Notes: generated by a model not told the origin, from the sequence alone. Counted from the stretch's first letter, positions 50,099 to 61,182 are shown. The stretch is 64,000 nucleotides of DNA from Xanthomonas hyacinthi (GCF_009769165.1 NZ_CP043476.1:4595001-4659000); one strand, 5' to 3'. A program made the numbers and translations.

Positions 50099-53000
50099 TT
50101 AATTACAGCCGCATGCATCATCGCGTGCTGCTGCGGCTGCTGCCCCTCCCGCTGCACCAGCTCCACCGCCAACCTTCTCAATAAATGGGTAATCCCATCG
50201 TTCAACCCGATACTTTTCACCAAGTATTTTTTGCGCCTCCCTCTGCGGTTTCGTTAAGCCCGATTTACCGAATTTAGACTCCACATAGTAGGTGGCTCCA
50301 CGAAAATCCCTCCAGACGCTATCAAATACAGTTTTAAATCCAGTAAGTTTCACTTGCTCATCAACCAATGTACTGCCCTTCAATCTATTGTTGAAATAAG
50401 ATAGCCACTCACCAATGTTACCCTTTGTTGAATTTGAAAGTCTCTTGGCAAGTTTAGGGAGGGCTTTAGCTCCTCCCAGCCCGCCAGCTGCGAGTGTGGC
50501 TGCATCGCCCAGGTATCCCCCGTTCCTGTAAGCATCCGAGCAGTAGTTAATAGATCCAATGTCCTGCCACTCTCTGAATTTTCTTGTAAGGCTGATATCA
50601 GTGAATGGAATCGTAGTAACCGCATCACCAAATCCTGCACCGCCATTCGCCAGCCAACCTGGTACATCCGCGCCATCCGTCAGTTGATAGATGTATCCGA
50701 ATGTATGGTCGGCGAGCCAATTCCCCGTATCGGGACGCTCGGTCCACAGGCCATATGGATCAATCAATGCGGTAGGACGCGCTTCACCATAGACATAGGC
50801 ATTCAGCCCTCCTGTCAATCCGGCTGGATCAGCCGTGACATACCTGCCGCCTTCTGCGTCGTAGTACCGATGCAGGTTGTAGTGCAGGCCGGTTTCGGCA
50901 TCGTAATATTGCCCCGGCAGCCGCCACGGCTGCTCCACCGTATACCCAGGAGCCACCGACACCGAGCCGAAGGCGCTGACCCGGCTCGCTTCCCAAACCA
51001 CCGCGCCATCCTTGTTCGTCAGCATCCGCGGCTGGCCCAGCGGGTCGTTGTGGTAGTAGAAATAGCCTTGACCATTGTGTAGGAACAGCGGCGAGGTGCT
51101 GTAGGTACCCTCGGGATCCCAGCCATAGCTCTGGATCACCGTTCCAGCAGCATCGACTTCGGCCAACAGGCCCTCTTCCCCTTGCAGGAACAGGCGCTTG
51201 CCCTGGCTCGCACCGGTATTCGCGGCTCCTGCAGCGGTGACCTCCTTGCTCAGACGATACCCGAAGGGGTCATAAGCATAGCGCGCGACTGCCTGGTCGG
51301 CACCATCGCGTACTTCGATCAGTCGGTTATAGGCGTCGTACGCGTAGTGCGTCGTCCGCCTCGGCTCAGCCACTGCGGTATCGGTCTTGAGGATCAGGTT
51401 TCCAGCCGCGTCGTATTGATAGGTGACCGTGCCACGCCGGAGCAAGCGGTTGGCTTCGTCGTATTGCCAAGAACTGGTCACCACGTTGTCGCTCACCCGG
51501 TTTCCCGCGGCATCCAGGCTGAAGGTCTCGGTCGCACCGCTGGAGGGATCGGCCTTGATCAGGCGCAAGGCATCGTCGTAGGTGTAGTCGACGTCCAGCC
51601 CCTGAGTGGTGCGACTGAGAACTTCCCCGCGCAGGCCGTACCGGCTTTCCTGGTCGAACGCCATGGTCTGATTGGGGCGTTTGACCTGCAGCCGGGTAGG
51701 ATCCAGTAGCCCGTTGCGGTCGATCTGCTGCACCGTCCCCCCAGGCAGTATCACTTTGCGCGCTTCGCTCCACGTCCGCTCCACGACACTCATGGAACCT
51801 TCGCCGGGGATATCCACGCTGGCCAGTGCACCGTTGCCATCATAGGCATACGCCAGCGCCACGCCATCCGGCCCGGTATAGGTCTTGACCTGGCCATTGG
51901 CGTAATACGCGTAGCTGCGAGTCAACGCCACCCCATCGACGGTAACCGTCTCGTTGAGCAATCGGTTGGCTTCATCGTATGTGGACGTACTGCTTGCCGT
52001 CCCCGTGCTCCAGCCGGTCAGGCGATTGCCTCCATCCCAAGTGAAGCTGTCGGTCAATTCCAGGCTACCGTCTGCCCGGTATGAACGACGCTCGGTCAGG
52101 CGTCCGCCGGCGTCGAACTGAAAAGCCAGCCGCGTGCCATTGGGCCGCTGGATGCCCTGCAGCCGGCCCGCGTCGTCATAGGTGTAGGTCGTGGATTCGC
52201 CGACCGCATTGGTTTCCTTGACCAGCTTGTCGCGGCGGTCGTACTCCAGGCGTGTCGCATGACCCAGCTCATCGGTCGCCTGGATCAGGTTGCCACGGTG
52301 ATCGTAGGACAATGCTATCGAGTGGCCCAACTCATCGGTACCGGTGGTTAGCCTACCCAGCGCGTCGTACTGCGTCGACTGGCTTTTGCCATAAGCGTCG
52401 ATACTGGACGTAGTCAGACCTCGTGGATCGTAGCCTAGCTGAGTGCTCCGGGTCGTGCCATCCACCACCTCCGCCATCTGTGTCACGCCCTGCCTGCTGT
52501 TATAGCGCAGCAGTTGCTGAAAGGTGGGATATTGCACCTTGCTGACCAGATCGGAACCGTGGTCGGTGCCATCAACGTCGGTATACATGGCGCTGGTGGC
52601 ATCGCCATTGCCATCGATGACCTGGCTGAGGCGATCCATCGCGTCGTAGACGAACTGAACCTGCTGGTTCACCGGGTCGACGGTACGCACCGGGCGTCCC
52701 GCTGCGTCGTAATCCCGGGTAGAGGTGGCGCCAGTGGGGTCAATTATGCCAGTGGGGCGCCCCGCCGCGTCATAGGTCATGCGGTAGACCTGACCACGCG
52801 GATCGGTGGCGGTCAAAAGACGATCCGTCGCGTCATAGGAAAAGCGGGTTACCAGACCGTTTGAGTCGGTCGCGGTAAGACGGTTGCCATGTGCATCGTA
52901 GGTATAAAGCGTTTCGTGGTTCAGGGGATCAAGCGCACTGGCAAGGTTCCCCAGTGGGTCGTACACGTACTTCCAGACCTTTCCTTCGCCATCGACCAGC

Positions 53001-54700
53001 TCTGTGACGTTGCCGCTGGCATCGTAGGTCAATCCGATTTCCACGTCAGGATCGGCACCTCCATTGGGTTTCGCCCCGCCTTTGCGGACGATGGTCTGCG
53101 GTTCACCCCGTGCATTGACCGTGTACTCGGTCACCTGTTCTTCCGGCTTGCCTGCTGCAGCCTGGAGCTTGGTGAGATTGCCGCGGCTGTCGTAGCTCAT
53201 CAGGCTGCTCACGCCTGCCTCGTCCACGGCCTCTTTCAGGTCCAGCGATCCGCTGCCATAGGTGTAGCGGACGGTGCTGCCATCCGAGTTCGTCTTGCTG
53301 GTGACCTGGTCGAAATTGTCGCGATTGACCGTGACCGTGGCGCCACGCGCGTCGGTGTAGGCCATGGTGCGGGCCCCGCCTTGTGCGCTCAGCAGGACCT
53401 TGCCGTTGACGTCCCGATAGACCATTCGTCCTTCGGCGTCGTAGTGGCTTGTCTCGATCTTCTGACCGGAATTGGTTCGCGGGTACTTGATCGTGGTGCT
53501 GAATTCTTTCTTCAGTTTGTCGTAACCGTACTCGATCTCGGTCTTGCCGGCATCCGGCGCCGTGATACTTGAGATCCGCTCGGTGGGGCCATACTCGACC
53601 TTGAGCACGCGGCCTTCGGCATCGGTCACCTTGGTGATCGAGTAGACCGGATTATCCGACGACGGCAGGCCGCCGCCCCCCGGCGGCATCGCCCCCGTCG
53701 ATCTGCCGTATTCGAACCGGGTCTCGCCACCGCGCGCATCGACGACGCGGTCCATGTACCCGTTGTCGGTGTAGTGATACTGCACCCGGCGCAGGCTTGT
53801 GCCGGTGTGGTCGCGCGCCTCTGTGATGAACTGGCCGCCATCCTTGTACAGGAGCGTGAACACCGTGCGGCCGTTGTCGTCCAGCATCCGCTCGATCTGG
53901 CCGTGGCTGCCGTATTGGAACCACACGCGAACGTCATTGCGGTCGCCGTAACTGGTGATCCGGCCGTACTGATCGTACTCGATCCACTCTCCACTGCGGT
54001 CGGTCCAGCGATAGCCCTCGACCAGCGTGGTCGCTACTCCTCCCTGTCCCGGCTTTCCGCTGACCGGATGTGCATCCGGGCCGGCACTGGCTGGCAGCAT
54101 CGGTACCTGCTGCGGCCGCACCAAGAAGCGCGGGTACTTGCTGCTGACATAGGAACTGCCATCCGTACTGCGGTTGAATCCTACGCCTTTGCGGGCGACG
54201 GACTCGATGCTGCTTTGCAATCGTGGATGACCATCGGCGTCGCGGCCGAAGCCGGGGTCGTTCAGTACCCTGACGCCTTGGACGATCGGCTGGAGCGAGG
54301 CCACGGACTGGCCCGCCACTGCAGTACTGTCGCAACTGCTGATCCCATCGACGATCGTGCACGAATAGAACGCGCCGATCGAGGCATAGCTCGAACGGTA
54401 GAAGGAGGGGTCGCCCAGGCCGGACCACTGCCGGTTGAACACCCACTGCTGCCCGTCATAGTCGCGGTTGATGCGGGCGTATCCACTCGGCACCTTCACG
54501 ACCAAGTCGTCCTGGGCGACCGTGAACTCGCCATTCGGACTGCCCAATCCCATGGTGCCGCTGCTTCCCAGTGAATACGTTGCCTGGGCGTGGCCGACGC
54601 CGGGTGCCAACAGTAATCCGACAAGCACCAGAAATGTCACGAGGAGCGAAGATGCGCTCCGGTTGCCAAAGATCATTCCGCGCAATCCAGTGCCGCTCAT
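50099..54700 (-). CDS. Rhs polymorphic toxin with PD-(D/E)XK-like nuclease tip
   Basis: A 1533-aa protein with a Sec signal (residues 18-39, ending GHAQA); there is no PAAR or VgrG-binding N-terminus. Residues about 230-1300 are YD/Rhs repeats (YDAAGR, YDPLGNL and variants), ending in the Rhs core motif (ADPAGLTGGLNAYVYGEA ... DPYGLW near 1313). The tip (about 1314-1510) has the nuclease pattern: GNIGEWLSYF with Glu, VFDSVW with Asp, YVESKFG as Glu-x-Lys, and LTKPQREAQ with Gln. The end is Ala/Gly-rich and finishes in Cys-Gly-Cys-Asn. The tip is clearly AT-richer than the core. It overlaps the 2161-aa gene by 4 bp and is followed by the immunity gene. Confidence 0.9.
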   Translation of the reverse strand: MSGTGLRGMIFGNRSASSLLVTFLVLVGLLLAPGVGHAQATYSLGSSGTMGLGSPNGEFTVAQDDLVVKVPSGYARINRDYDGQQWVFNRQWSGLGDPSFYRSSYASIGAFYSCTIVDGISSCDSTAVAGQSVASLQPIVQGVRVLNDPGFGRDADGHPRLQSSIESVARKGVGFNRSTDGSSYVSSKYPRFLVRPQQVPMLPASAGPDAHPVSGKPGQGGVATTLVEGYRWTDRSGEWIEYDQYGRITSYGDRNDVRVWFQYGSHGQIERMLDDNGRTVFTLLYKDGGQFITEARDHTGTSLRRVQYHYTDNGYMDRVVDARGGETRFEYGRSTGAMPPGGGGLPSSDNPVYSITKVTDAEGRVLKVEYGPTERISSITAPDAGKTEIEYGYDKLKKEFSTTIKYPRTNSGQKIETSHYDAEGRMVYRDVNGKVLLSAQGGARTMAYTDARGATVTVNRDNFDQVTSKTNSDGSTVRYTYGSGSLDLKEAVDEAGVSSLMSYDSRGNLTKLQAAAGKPEEQVTEYTVNARGEPQTIVRKGGAKPNGGADPDVEIGLTYDASGNVTELVDGEGKVWKYVYDPLGNLASALDPLNHETLYTYDAHGNRLTATDSNGLVTRFSYDATDRLLTATDPRGQVYRMTYDAAGRPTGIIDPTGATSTRDYDAAGRPVRTVDPVNQQVQFVYDAMDRLSQVIDGNGDATSAMYTDVDGTDHGSDLVSKVQYPTFQQLLRYNSRQGVTQMAEVVDGTTRSTQLGYDPRGLTTSSIDAYGKSQSTQYDALGRLTTGTDELGHSIALSYDHRGNLIQATDELGHATRLEYDRRDKLVKETNAVGESTTYTYDDAGRLQGIQRPNGTRLAFQFDAGGRLTERRSYRADGSLELTDSFTWDGGNRLTGWSTGTASSTSTYDEANRLLNETVTVDGVALTRSYAYYANGQVKTYTGPDGVALAYAYDGNGALASVDIPGEGSMSVVERTWSEARKVILPGGTVQQIDRNGLLDPTRLQVKRPNQTMAFDQESRYGLRGEVLSRTTQGLDVDYTYDDALRLIKADPSSGATETFSLDAAGNRVSDNVVTSSWQYDEANRLLRRGTVTYQYDAAGNLILKTDTAVAEPRRTTHYAYDAYNRLIEVRDGADQAVARYAYDPFGYRLSKEVTAAGAANTGASQGKRLFLQGEEGLLAEVDAAGTVIQSYGWDPEGTYSTSPLFLHNGQGYFYYHNDPLGQPRMLTNKDGAVVWEASRVSAFGSVSVAPGYTVEQPWRLPGQYYDAETGLHYNLHRYYDAEGGRYVTADPAGLTGGLNAYVYGEARPTALIDPYGLWTERPDTGNWLADHTFGYIYQLTDGADVPGWLANGGAGFGDAVTTIPFTDISLTRKFREWQDIGSINYCSDAYRNGGYLGDAATLAAGGLGGAKALPKLAKRLSNSTKGNIGEWLSYFNNRLKGSTLVDEQVKLTGFKTVFDSVWRDFRGATYYVESKFGKSGLTKPQREAQKILGEKYRVERWDYPFIEKVGGGAGAAGGAAAAAARDDACGCN

Positions 54701-57700
54701 CGCCCACCCTCCTTGCCGCCGCCAGACTGCTTGTTACCCGGTTCATAGCAATCTCCACTGCCCTTTGCGCAGATGGGAACGCCAGGCAAACCGGTATAGT
54801 CAGGTCCGCCCGAACCGCCCCAGCCTCCTCCGCCTACGCCACCACCGCCACCGCCGCCGATCGGGCTCCCGCCGACCGGGCAGCTGGAGCTCTCCACGTA
54901 GAACCAGTTGGCGCCTGAGCCGCACGAGGTGCTTTCCGTGCCGTTGGCGCAGGTGTACTTGCAGGTCATTCGGTATTGGTTGCTATAGGTGTAGCAACCC
55001 GACGTGCCGCTGGTGCTGGAGGTCGTCGCCGTGCCTGCCGCGCTGGCAGTCGCCGCCGCGGCGGATGCCGTGCCTACCCCGGTGGAGCCGGCACTCTGGC
55101 TTGTTCCGCCGTTGCCGGAAGTCACTTCACTTCCACTAGTGGCCGCTGCTCCGTCGGCTGCCACCGCACTGATGGAGGCCGAAGCTGCAGCCTCCGCGCT
55201 GCCCCCGTAGCTGCGCAGGGCAATCACCCGGTACGGCAGGCGCACGCGCTGCTTGGCTTCCAGCGAGACGGGAGGCTGGGCGAGGAACTCGAACTTGAAG
55301 TGGTCGTCGTCCCCGGGCAGATGAGCGACCACGTCATCGGCACGGACCAAGCCGTAGTTGGTGACGACCAGCTCGCCCTGGAACACCTCGCCTGCCATCA
55401 TCTTCGGCAGGTTGATGCTGGTTGGCTGGATTACCACCACTGGCGCTGGCACGTCGGTCTCGAAGGTCGCATTGAGGGTGATCTCGTAGCGATCCTCAAT
55501 GGAAATTTCGCGCACGTCCCATTCGACCGTAATCAGGGTGTACTCAAGAAACACCGGCTGGTTGACTGTCAGGCCCGGCTTGATCACGAAGCGGCCGGCG
55601 GCCTCCTGGTGGTTGGGTGCGCTGGCCCTATAGCGGTAGCTGCCGGCTGGCAGGTTCTGGAAGAACGCCTCACCGAATGCGTCGGTAGCCATCTCGTAGG
55701 TCTGGCTGATGACTGCCTCGTTCTGCAGCTTGATGCGCGCACCTGCCAGACCCGGGATCAGGTTGCCCTGCTTGTCTCGGGTGGCCGTGTAGATATCCGC
55801 GGCCTTCAACAGCACGCTGCCCTGGCCGGATTGGGTCACCGACACGAAGACGTTGACGTCCTGCTGCGGCAGGTTGCTGCCGGCCACGCGCACCCGGAAC
55901 TCGTGGACGCCTTCGGCCACCGCTGTGGTCGGTGCGATGTTGAGGTCCACGCTTTGCTTCTGGCCGATCTCCAGCGTGCCCAGCGACTGTCCGGATACCA
56001 GCGATACCCAACTAGGTGCGGGAGAACCATCCGGATTGACCAGTGCGAGGGTCACCCCCGTCATGGCCACGAAGCCCTTGTTCTCCAGCTCAAGCCGCTC
56101 GATCGTGCCCTGGCCTTGGGCCAGGCCGGTCTCGACATAATTCGGCGTGGCGAACAGCGCTGGCACCGCCTCGGTCAGGGTGAAATCAACGGGGATCAAG
56201 GCCAGCGGCTCGCTGGCGCCGTCGGCGAGCACGGCCAGGAACACCCGGCCACTCGCAGGTGCACTGTTGTCGCCGGAGATCGACGCGGTCAGCGCCAGGT
56301 TTTGCCGCGAGGCGATCTGCAGCGGCGCGCCTGGCTCGACACGAATGCCCGCCACCGGTACACCGCTGGACTGGTATTGCGGCAGATAGGCGATGCGCAC
56401 GTTGCTGGCTTGCGCGCCCAGACCGGTCGCGGCCCGGAACTCCATGCGATAGGCATAGTTGCGCGGGACGCTGACCTTGAAGCTCGCCGGGCTGACATTG
56501 ACGCGATTGATGGTGAACTGCGCCTGCTGCGGGCGGTCGGTCATGTCGGGGTGAATCGCGCCAACCTGGTAGGTGCCCGAGTCGGTCACGGTCGGCTTGA
56601 ACACATAGCGGAAGGCACCCTGTGGATCGCTGGTGACGTCGGCCAGGCGCTCAAAGCCCTCCTGATTGATGGCAATGCGCAGCGGCGCGTTCGGCACGGG
56701 TTGCCCGCTATCGCGGTCCAGCGCCCGGCCGGTCACGCTCAGGTCCTGTTGGCCAAAGGAGACCGCCGGCGTCACCGCCGCTATTTCGCCGTAGTAAGGC
56801 GTGTTGGCCAGCACCAGCGAGCGCTCACTGCCCATGCCGGGAATGCGCACTTCGTTTTCTTCGCCGCTGTTGTAGCGCAACGCGTCGACGTCCAGGCGTA
56901 GCTTCACCTGGTCGGGGCTGGCGCTGGGCACGGCCATCTCGAACGCATCGGACACATAGCGCTGCCCGGGCGCGATGCGCGCCACCGTGTCGCCATTGGC
57001 CAGGGTGATCACACCGACACCGGTGGCCTGTTGGTAGGCGTTGCTCGCCAGCAGGTTGCCATCGTTGTCGAGCAACTTCAGGCGCAATTCGCTGGAAGCC
57101 GAGCGGCCGTTGTTGCGGGCGGTCAGCAATTCGATCTGCACGTCGGAGGTGTTCTCCACGGTCAGGCGTACCTTGCCGGTGGCCCCACGTACAAAACGCT
57201 CGGTCTCCAGGCCGACCACGAGCGTGCTGTCCACCGCGTTGACCTGGCGATCGGTCCCCACGCGCACCAACTCGCCTTCGTGTGGGATGTCCTCCACGTC
57301 CAGGCTCAGCGTTGCGCTGGCCGGGATGTCGGGGTAACCGCCGACGATGACAGGCACGACCTGCGTTGCATTGCCCGCCAATACGAAGCGCTCGGACACG
57401 AAGCGGCGCGTGCCGACGGCGACGATCACTTGCGCCGAGGCCAATGCCTCGGACGACAGGTTGCTGACCTGCAAGCCCAGACGGTTCATGACATTGCGCT
57501 TGAGTGGCAGGCCGCTCACCACCTGGGTGGTGAGCTTGGGCAGGCGCAGGCTACGCGCCTGGCGTTGCCCGTTTTCGTCCACGGCTTCGACGGTGTAGTA
57601 ACGCGAGCCGCTGGTGAAGCCGCTATCGGTCCACTGCAGCGCCTGGATCGGCGTAGACGTCAGCTTCAGGCGCGCATCGCCCTCACCGACGTACACGTAG

Positions 57701-60700
57701 TAGCCCACCGCGCCGCTGCCGGCGGCAGTCCAGCGCAGCAGCGGCAGCGCGTCGCCGTGCTGGGTCGCTTCCAGGGTACGCACCGGCAATAGGCTGAAGT
57801 TGAGATAGGCCGAGTTGGAGATCGCCGACTCGTTGCCCGCCGCGTCCACGGCAGTCACCACATAGGCGTGCTCCGATTGCGAAGGCGCCGCATCGACCGC
57901 CTGGGTCTGATGGATGCCTTGCTTGATCGGGGTCAGGCCGTCCACGCTGGCGATGCTGGACGTCGCCGCACGGTACAGACGGTAGGCCGCCGGCGCGGTC
58001 CCGATAGGTGGTTGCCACGTGGCGAGTACGCCCTGGCTGGTCAGGCTGAGCTGCAGGTTTTGCGGTGCGCCCGGCGCGGTTCGGCTGCTGTCCGCCTCGG
58101 CCACCGCCGACTGCGCGCTGGCCGCCTCGCTGCCGTTATGCAAGCGCACCGACGCCACCGCATAGCGATAACGGCCATCGCGCGGCGTGCTGTCGAGGTA
58201 CCCGGTGGTCGTGCTGCGCGCCAGCGCGGTGCGCTCGCTCTCGCCCGGAGCCTGGCGATACACCTGGTAGGTGGTGGCGCCATCGACCGCTTGCCATTCC
58301 AAGGTCACCTTGCCGCCGGACTGAGCGGTGGCCCGCAGCCCCACCGGCACATCCAGTGCTGGCAGCTCACCCTGGTAGATCTGGAAACGGTTCAGCGCGT
58401 CGATCTGCGAGCCACTGTTGCCAAGCGCGTCGGCGGCGACGACCTCGAAACTCAGTGTCTCGGCCGCACTGGCGCCGGCATCCGCCGGCAGCTCGAAGCT
58501 GGCCATCCACTGCCGCGCCGACTGCCGCTGCAGTGTCAACGGCACCGCATTGCGACCGGTGCTGGACAGGCGGTACTGAGCCGTCGGTGCCGTGCCATCG
58601 GCGAGATCCTCGTCGAAAGCGAAGCGCACGCTGACCTGGCGCTGGTGTCCAGCGTCGATCGGCGCGACCGGATCCAGGGTGATCGCGCTGACCACGGGCG
58701 AGCGGGTATCGATGGCGAGCGTGGCCCCGGACTGCACTTGGTCGCCGCGATTGCCCGCAGCATCGCGCGCAGAGAACAACACGTTGGCAGTGCCGGCGCC
58801 AGCGCTGGCGGTCAAGGCGAAGCTGCCTGTGTAGTGAGTGTCGTCCTGCTTCACCAGGTCGATCGGGATCGGCAACCCACCCTCCGGCACGAGACTCAGG
58901 TAGGGCGTGCCCTGCAAGGGCTCGCTGACCTGCACCACGACATCGACGGTGCCACGACCGAACAGCTTGCGAGACGAGTCGTAAGCGCCTCCTCTGGACT
59001 GGTACTGAATGGCGACCGCATACGGCGCGCCGCGATCGACCATGACGCTGGCCGGGCTACTGGGCAGGCTTGAGACGCCGGCGGCATTGATCGCCACCAC
59101 GCGGTAGATGAGACGGCCGTCCTGCTGCGGGCTGTCCTCGTACTGCGAGGCCGTATTGCCCAGCCGTGCGACGCGCTGCGCCTGGCTGATGTCCTCGAAG
59201 TCGGCGCTGGCGCGGTACACATCGTGCCCCGTGGTCTTCGGGTCGGTGGACGCCAGCCACTGCAGCCGCACCTTGCCATTCACCAGATTGGCGACCAGGC
59301 CGGATGGCGCACTCGGTACGCTGGTGTCGACCTGCACGGTGACGGTGGCCGACGGCGCACTGGTGCCGTACGTATTGCGCGCAACGGCGCTCAGGCGATG
59401 GCTACCGGAAGCCAGGGTGACGGTGGCGCTGAAGCGGCCGTCGGTCCCAGCGGCGGTCTGGGCGGCTTCGACATCATCGACGCGGACCAGCACATCGCTA
59501 CCTGCGAGCGCTTGGCCGCTGACGGTCACGGTGGTCTGCCGCGTCACGCTGCCGTCGGTCGGCTGCTGGATCGTTGGCGCCGACGGCGCCGGATGCACCA
59601 GCTCGATGGTGTACTGCTGCTGGCTCTGGTTGCCGAGCGAGTCGAAAGCGCGCACGGCCAACACGTGGGTGCCGGCGGCGAGGGCTGACAGGTTGAGCGC
59701 GGCGCTATAGCTACCGTTGCCGGTGGCATTGGCGGCCACCGTGCCATCGAGCAGGATCTCGATGCGCGAGATCGCGCTGCGGTCGCTGGCGCGGAGGGCA
59801 AGCGTCGAGGATGCATTGAGGCGGAAACCATCAGCCAGGGCGACACCATCGACCGTGAGTTCGGTGAGTACCGGCCCCTCGGTATCCGGCACCGGCGCGG
59901 TATGCGATACCGCGACATTGACGCTATGGCTGCTGACGCGGCCGGCGATATCGGTGGCGACCGCCTTCAGCGCGTACTGTCCGTCCGCGACTGCGTCCGT
60001 CTGCCAGTCGTGGCGATACGGTGCGGCAGTGCGTGTAGCGAGCAACTCGGCACCCTGGAAGAACTGCACTTGCTTCACACCCGCCTGGTCGCTGGCCTCG
60101 GCCTCGATCGTGATCGGATCGCGGATCAGGCTGCCGTCGGCCGGGTTGGTGATCGCCACGCGCGGGGCTTCGCTGTCTACGAGCGCGCCGCCGGCCAGGG
60201 TCGCCGTGACCACCAAGCCGCGCGCATCGCGGAACTGCGCATAGACCGCCTTGCGGCCATCGCCGGCGGAGAGATCCAATTCGACATCGCCACGGCCGCT
60301 GCTGAGCGGCTTGAACGCAACGTTAGCGAACGCCTCGCTCTCGGCCAGCCTGTACTCGACGGCATTGATGCACGACAGCGCAAGGGCGATACGATGGCTC
60401 TCGAAGTACGCTGCGGGCGACGTAAGCCTTACGCTCGGCGACAGCAGCGGCGCTGCAGCCAGGAAGTTGGCGTAGTCCACGCCGGCGGACACGCTATCGC
60501 CCTGTCCTCCCGGATTGGCGGCCGGATCCTTCGGGCCGCTCGCATGGCCCCACCAGTTGCCCTTGGCATTGATCGCACTAGCCGGCGTACGGTTCAGTAC
60601 CGCGGCCTGCGCGTTGCCCACGAACTGGCTGCCACCGATCACCGGCTGGCTGCCATCGACTGCCTCTAGGCCGGTCTGGTTGCGTAGAAAGCTGGACGCG

Positions 60701-61182
60701 CTGATGGTCGGCGACGCCGCTTGCTGCAGGCGCAGGCCAACCATGCCGTCTTCGACGCGCAAGCCGCTCAAGCGCGGCGCCACGCCACGCAATACCACCG
60801 AGGCGCCTTGGTCGCCGCCGCCTGCGTAACGCACCAGCAGATCATCGATGGCTGCCGCGCCATAGGCGGCACTGGACTTTTCAAGGCGCAAGCCCTGCCA
60901 CTGGCCAGCCGCTGGCGTCCCACCGATCTCGGTGAGCGCCCCTCCAAGACTGTCATCGCGATCGCTGGTCAGCGCCACGCCGTGGCCGGCGGCCAGTTTG
61001 TCGCGCACATCCAACTGCGCGCCCTGGCCGAACTTCACGACCACACCCTCGGCGATGGTCAACTCGGCCGCACCGATCCACGACGGCGCCAACGCCAGCA
61101 CGAGCGCGAGCGTTGCCGTCACGCACTGTCGTGCGCGACGGGACTTGGGCCGAAGATCAAGAGGGAGTCGGTGCTGGCTCAT
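54697..61182 (-). CDS. Giant secreted beta-helix/Ig/Fn3 protein
   Basis: A 2161-aa protein with a signal peptide (residues 18-39). Residues 40-260 are a right-handed beta-helix (LTIAEGVVVKFGQGAQLDV, closing with GNWWGHASGP). From about 280 there are Ig-like domains (VRLTSPAAYFES, VAITNPADGSLIRDP), then Fn3-like modules with VAINAAG/VYRQAPGES-type strands, and carboxypeptidase-regulatory-like domains (about 1470-1700; GRALDRDSGQPVPNAPLRI). The final 150 residues are Ser/Ala/Gly-rich with a Cys cluster (GCYTYSNQYRMTCKYTC) and a poly-Gly run. Its stop overlaps the Rhs start (ATGA), so they are coupled. It may be a surface anchor or delivery filament for the Rhs protein. Confidence 0.9.
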   Translation of the reverse strand: MSQHRLPLDLRPKSRRARQCVTATLALVLALAPSWIGAAELTIAEGVVVKFGQGAQLDVRDKLAAGHGVALTSDRDDSLGGALTEIGGTPAAGQWQGLRLEKSSAAYGAAAIDDLLVRYAGGGDQGASVVLRGVAPRLSGLRVEDGMVGLRLQQAASPTISASSFLRNQTGLEAVDGSQPVIGGSQFVGNAQAAVLNRTPASAINAKGNWWGHASGPKDPAANPGGQGDSVSAGVDYANFLAAAPLLSPSVRLTSPAAYFESHRIALALSCINAVEYRLAESEAFANVAFKPLSSGRGDVELDLSAGDGRKAVYAQFRDARGLVVTATLAGGALVDSEAPRVAITNPADGSLIRDPITIEAEASDQAGVKQVQFFQGAELLATRTAAPYRHDWQTDAVADGQYALKAVATDIAGRVSSHSVNVAVSHTAPVPDTEGPVLTELTVDGVALADGFRLNASSTLALRASDRSAISRIEILLDGTVAANATGNGSYSAALNLSALAAGTHVLAVRAFDSLGNQSQQQYTIELVHPAPSAPTIQQPTDGSVTRQTTVTVSGQALAGSDVLVRVDDVEAAQTAAGTDGRFSATVTLASGSHRLSAVARNTYGTSAPSATVTVQVDTSVPSAPSGLVANLVNGKVRLQWLASTDPKTTGHDVYRASADFEDISQAQRVARLGNTASQYEDSPQQDGRLIYRVVAINAAGVSSLPSSPASVMVDRGAPYAVAIQYQSRGGAYDSSRKLFGRGTVDVVVQVSEPLQGTPYLSLVPEGGLPIPIDLVKQDDTHYTGSFALTASAGAGTANVLFSARDAAGNRGDQVQSGATLAIDTRSPVVSAITLDPVAPIDAGHQRQVSVRFAFDEDLADGTAPTAQYRLSSTGRNAVPLTLQRQSARQWMASFELPADAGASAAETLSFEVVAADALGNSGSQIDALNRFQIYQGELPALDVPVGLRATAQSGGKVTLEWQAVDGATTYQVYRQAPGESERTALARSTTTGYLDSTPRDGRYRYAVASVRLHNGSEAASAQSAVAEADSSRTAPGAPQNLQLSLTSQGVLATWQPPIGTAPAAYRLYRAATSSIASVDGLTPIKQGIHQTQAVDAAPSQSEHAYVVTAVDAAGNESAISNSAYLNFSLLPVRTLEATQHGDALPLLRWTAAGSGAVGYYVYVGEGDARLKLTSTPIQALQWTDSGFTSGSRYYTVEAVDENGQRQARSLRLPKLTTQVVSGLPLKRNVMNRLGLQVSNLSSEALASAQVIVAVGTRRFVSERFVLAGNATQVVPVIVGGYPDIPASATLSLDVEDIPHEGELVRVGTDRQVNAVDSTLVVGLETERFVRGATGKVRLTVENTSDVQIELLTARNNGRSASSELRLKLLDNDGNLLASNAYQQATGVGVITLANGDTVARIAPGQRYVSDAFEMAVPSASPDQVKLRLDVDALRYNSGEENEVRIPGMGSERSLVLANTPYYGEIAAVTPAVSFGQQDLSVTGRALDRDSGQPVPNAPLRIAINQEGFERLADVTSDPQGAFRYVFKPTVTDSGTYQVGAIHPDMTDRPQQAQFTINRVNVSPASFKVSVPRNYAYRMEFRAATGLGAQASNVRIAYLPQYQSSGVPVAGIRVEPGAPLQIASRQNLALTASISGDNSAPASGRVFLAVLADGASEPLALIPVDFTLTEAVPALFATPNYVETGLAQGQGTIERLELENKGFVAMTGVTLALVNPDGSPAPSWVSLVSGQSLGTLEIGQKQSVDLNIAPTTAVAEGVHEFRVRVAGSNLPQQDVNVFVSVTQSGQGSVLLKAADIYTATRDKQGNLIPGLAGARIKLQNEAVISQTYEMATDAFGEAFFQNLPAGSYRYRASAPNHQEAAGRFVIKPGLTVNQPVFLEYTLITVEWDVREISIEDRYEITLNATFETDVPAPVVVIQPTSINLPKMMAGEVFQGELVVTNYGLVRADDVVAHLPGDDDHFKFEFLAQPPVSLEAKQRVRLPYRVIALRSYGGSAEAAASASISAVAADGAAATSGSEVTSGNGGTSQSAGSTGVGTASAAAATASAAGTATTSSTSGTSGCYTYSNQYRMTCKYTCANGTESTSCGSGANWFYVESSSCPVGGSPIGGGGGGGVGGGGWGGSGGPDYTGLPGVPICAKGSGDCYEPGNKQSGGGKEGGR

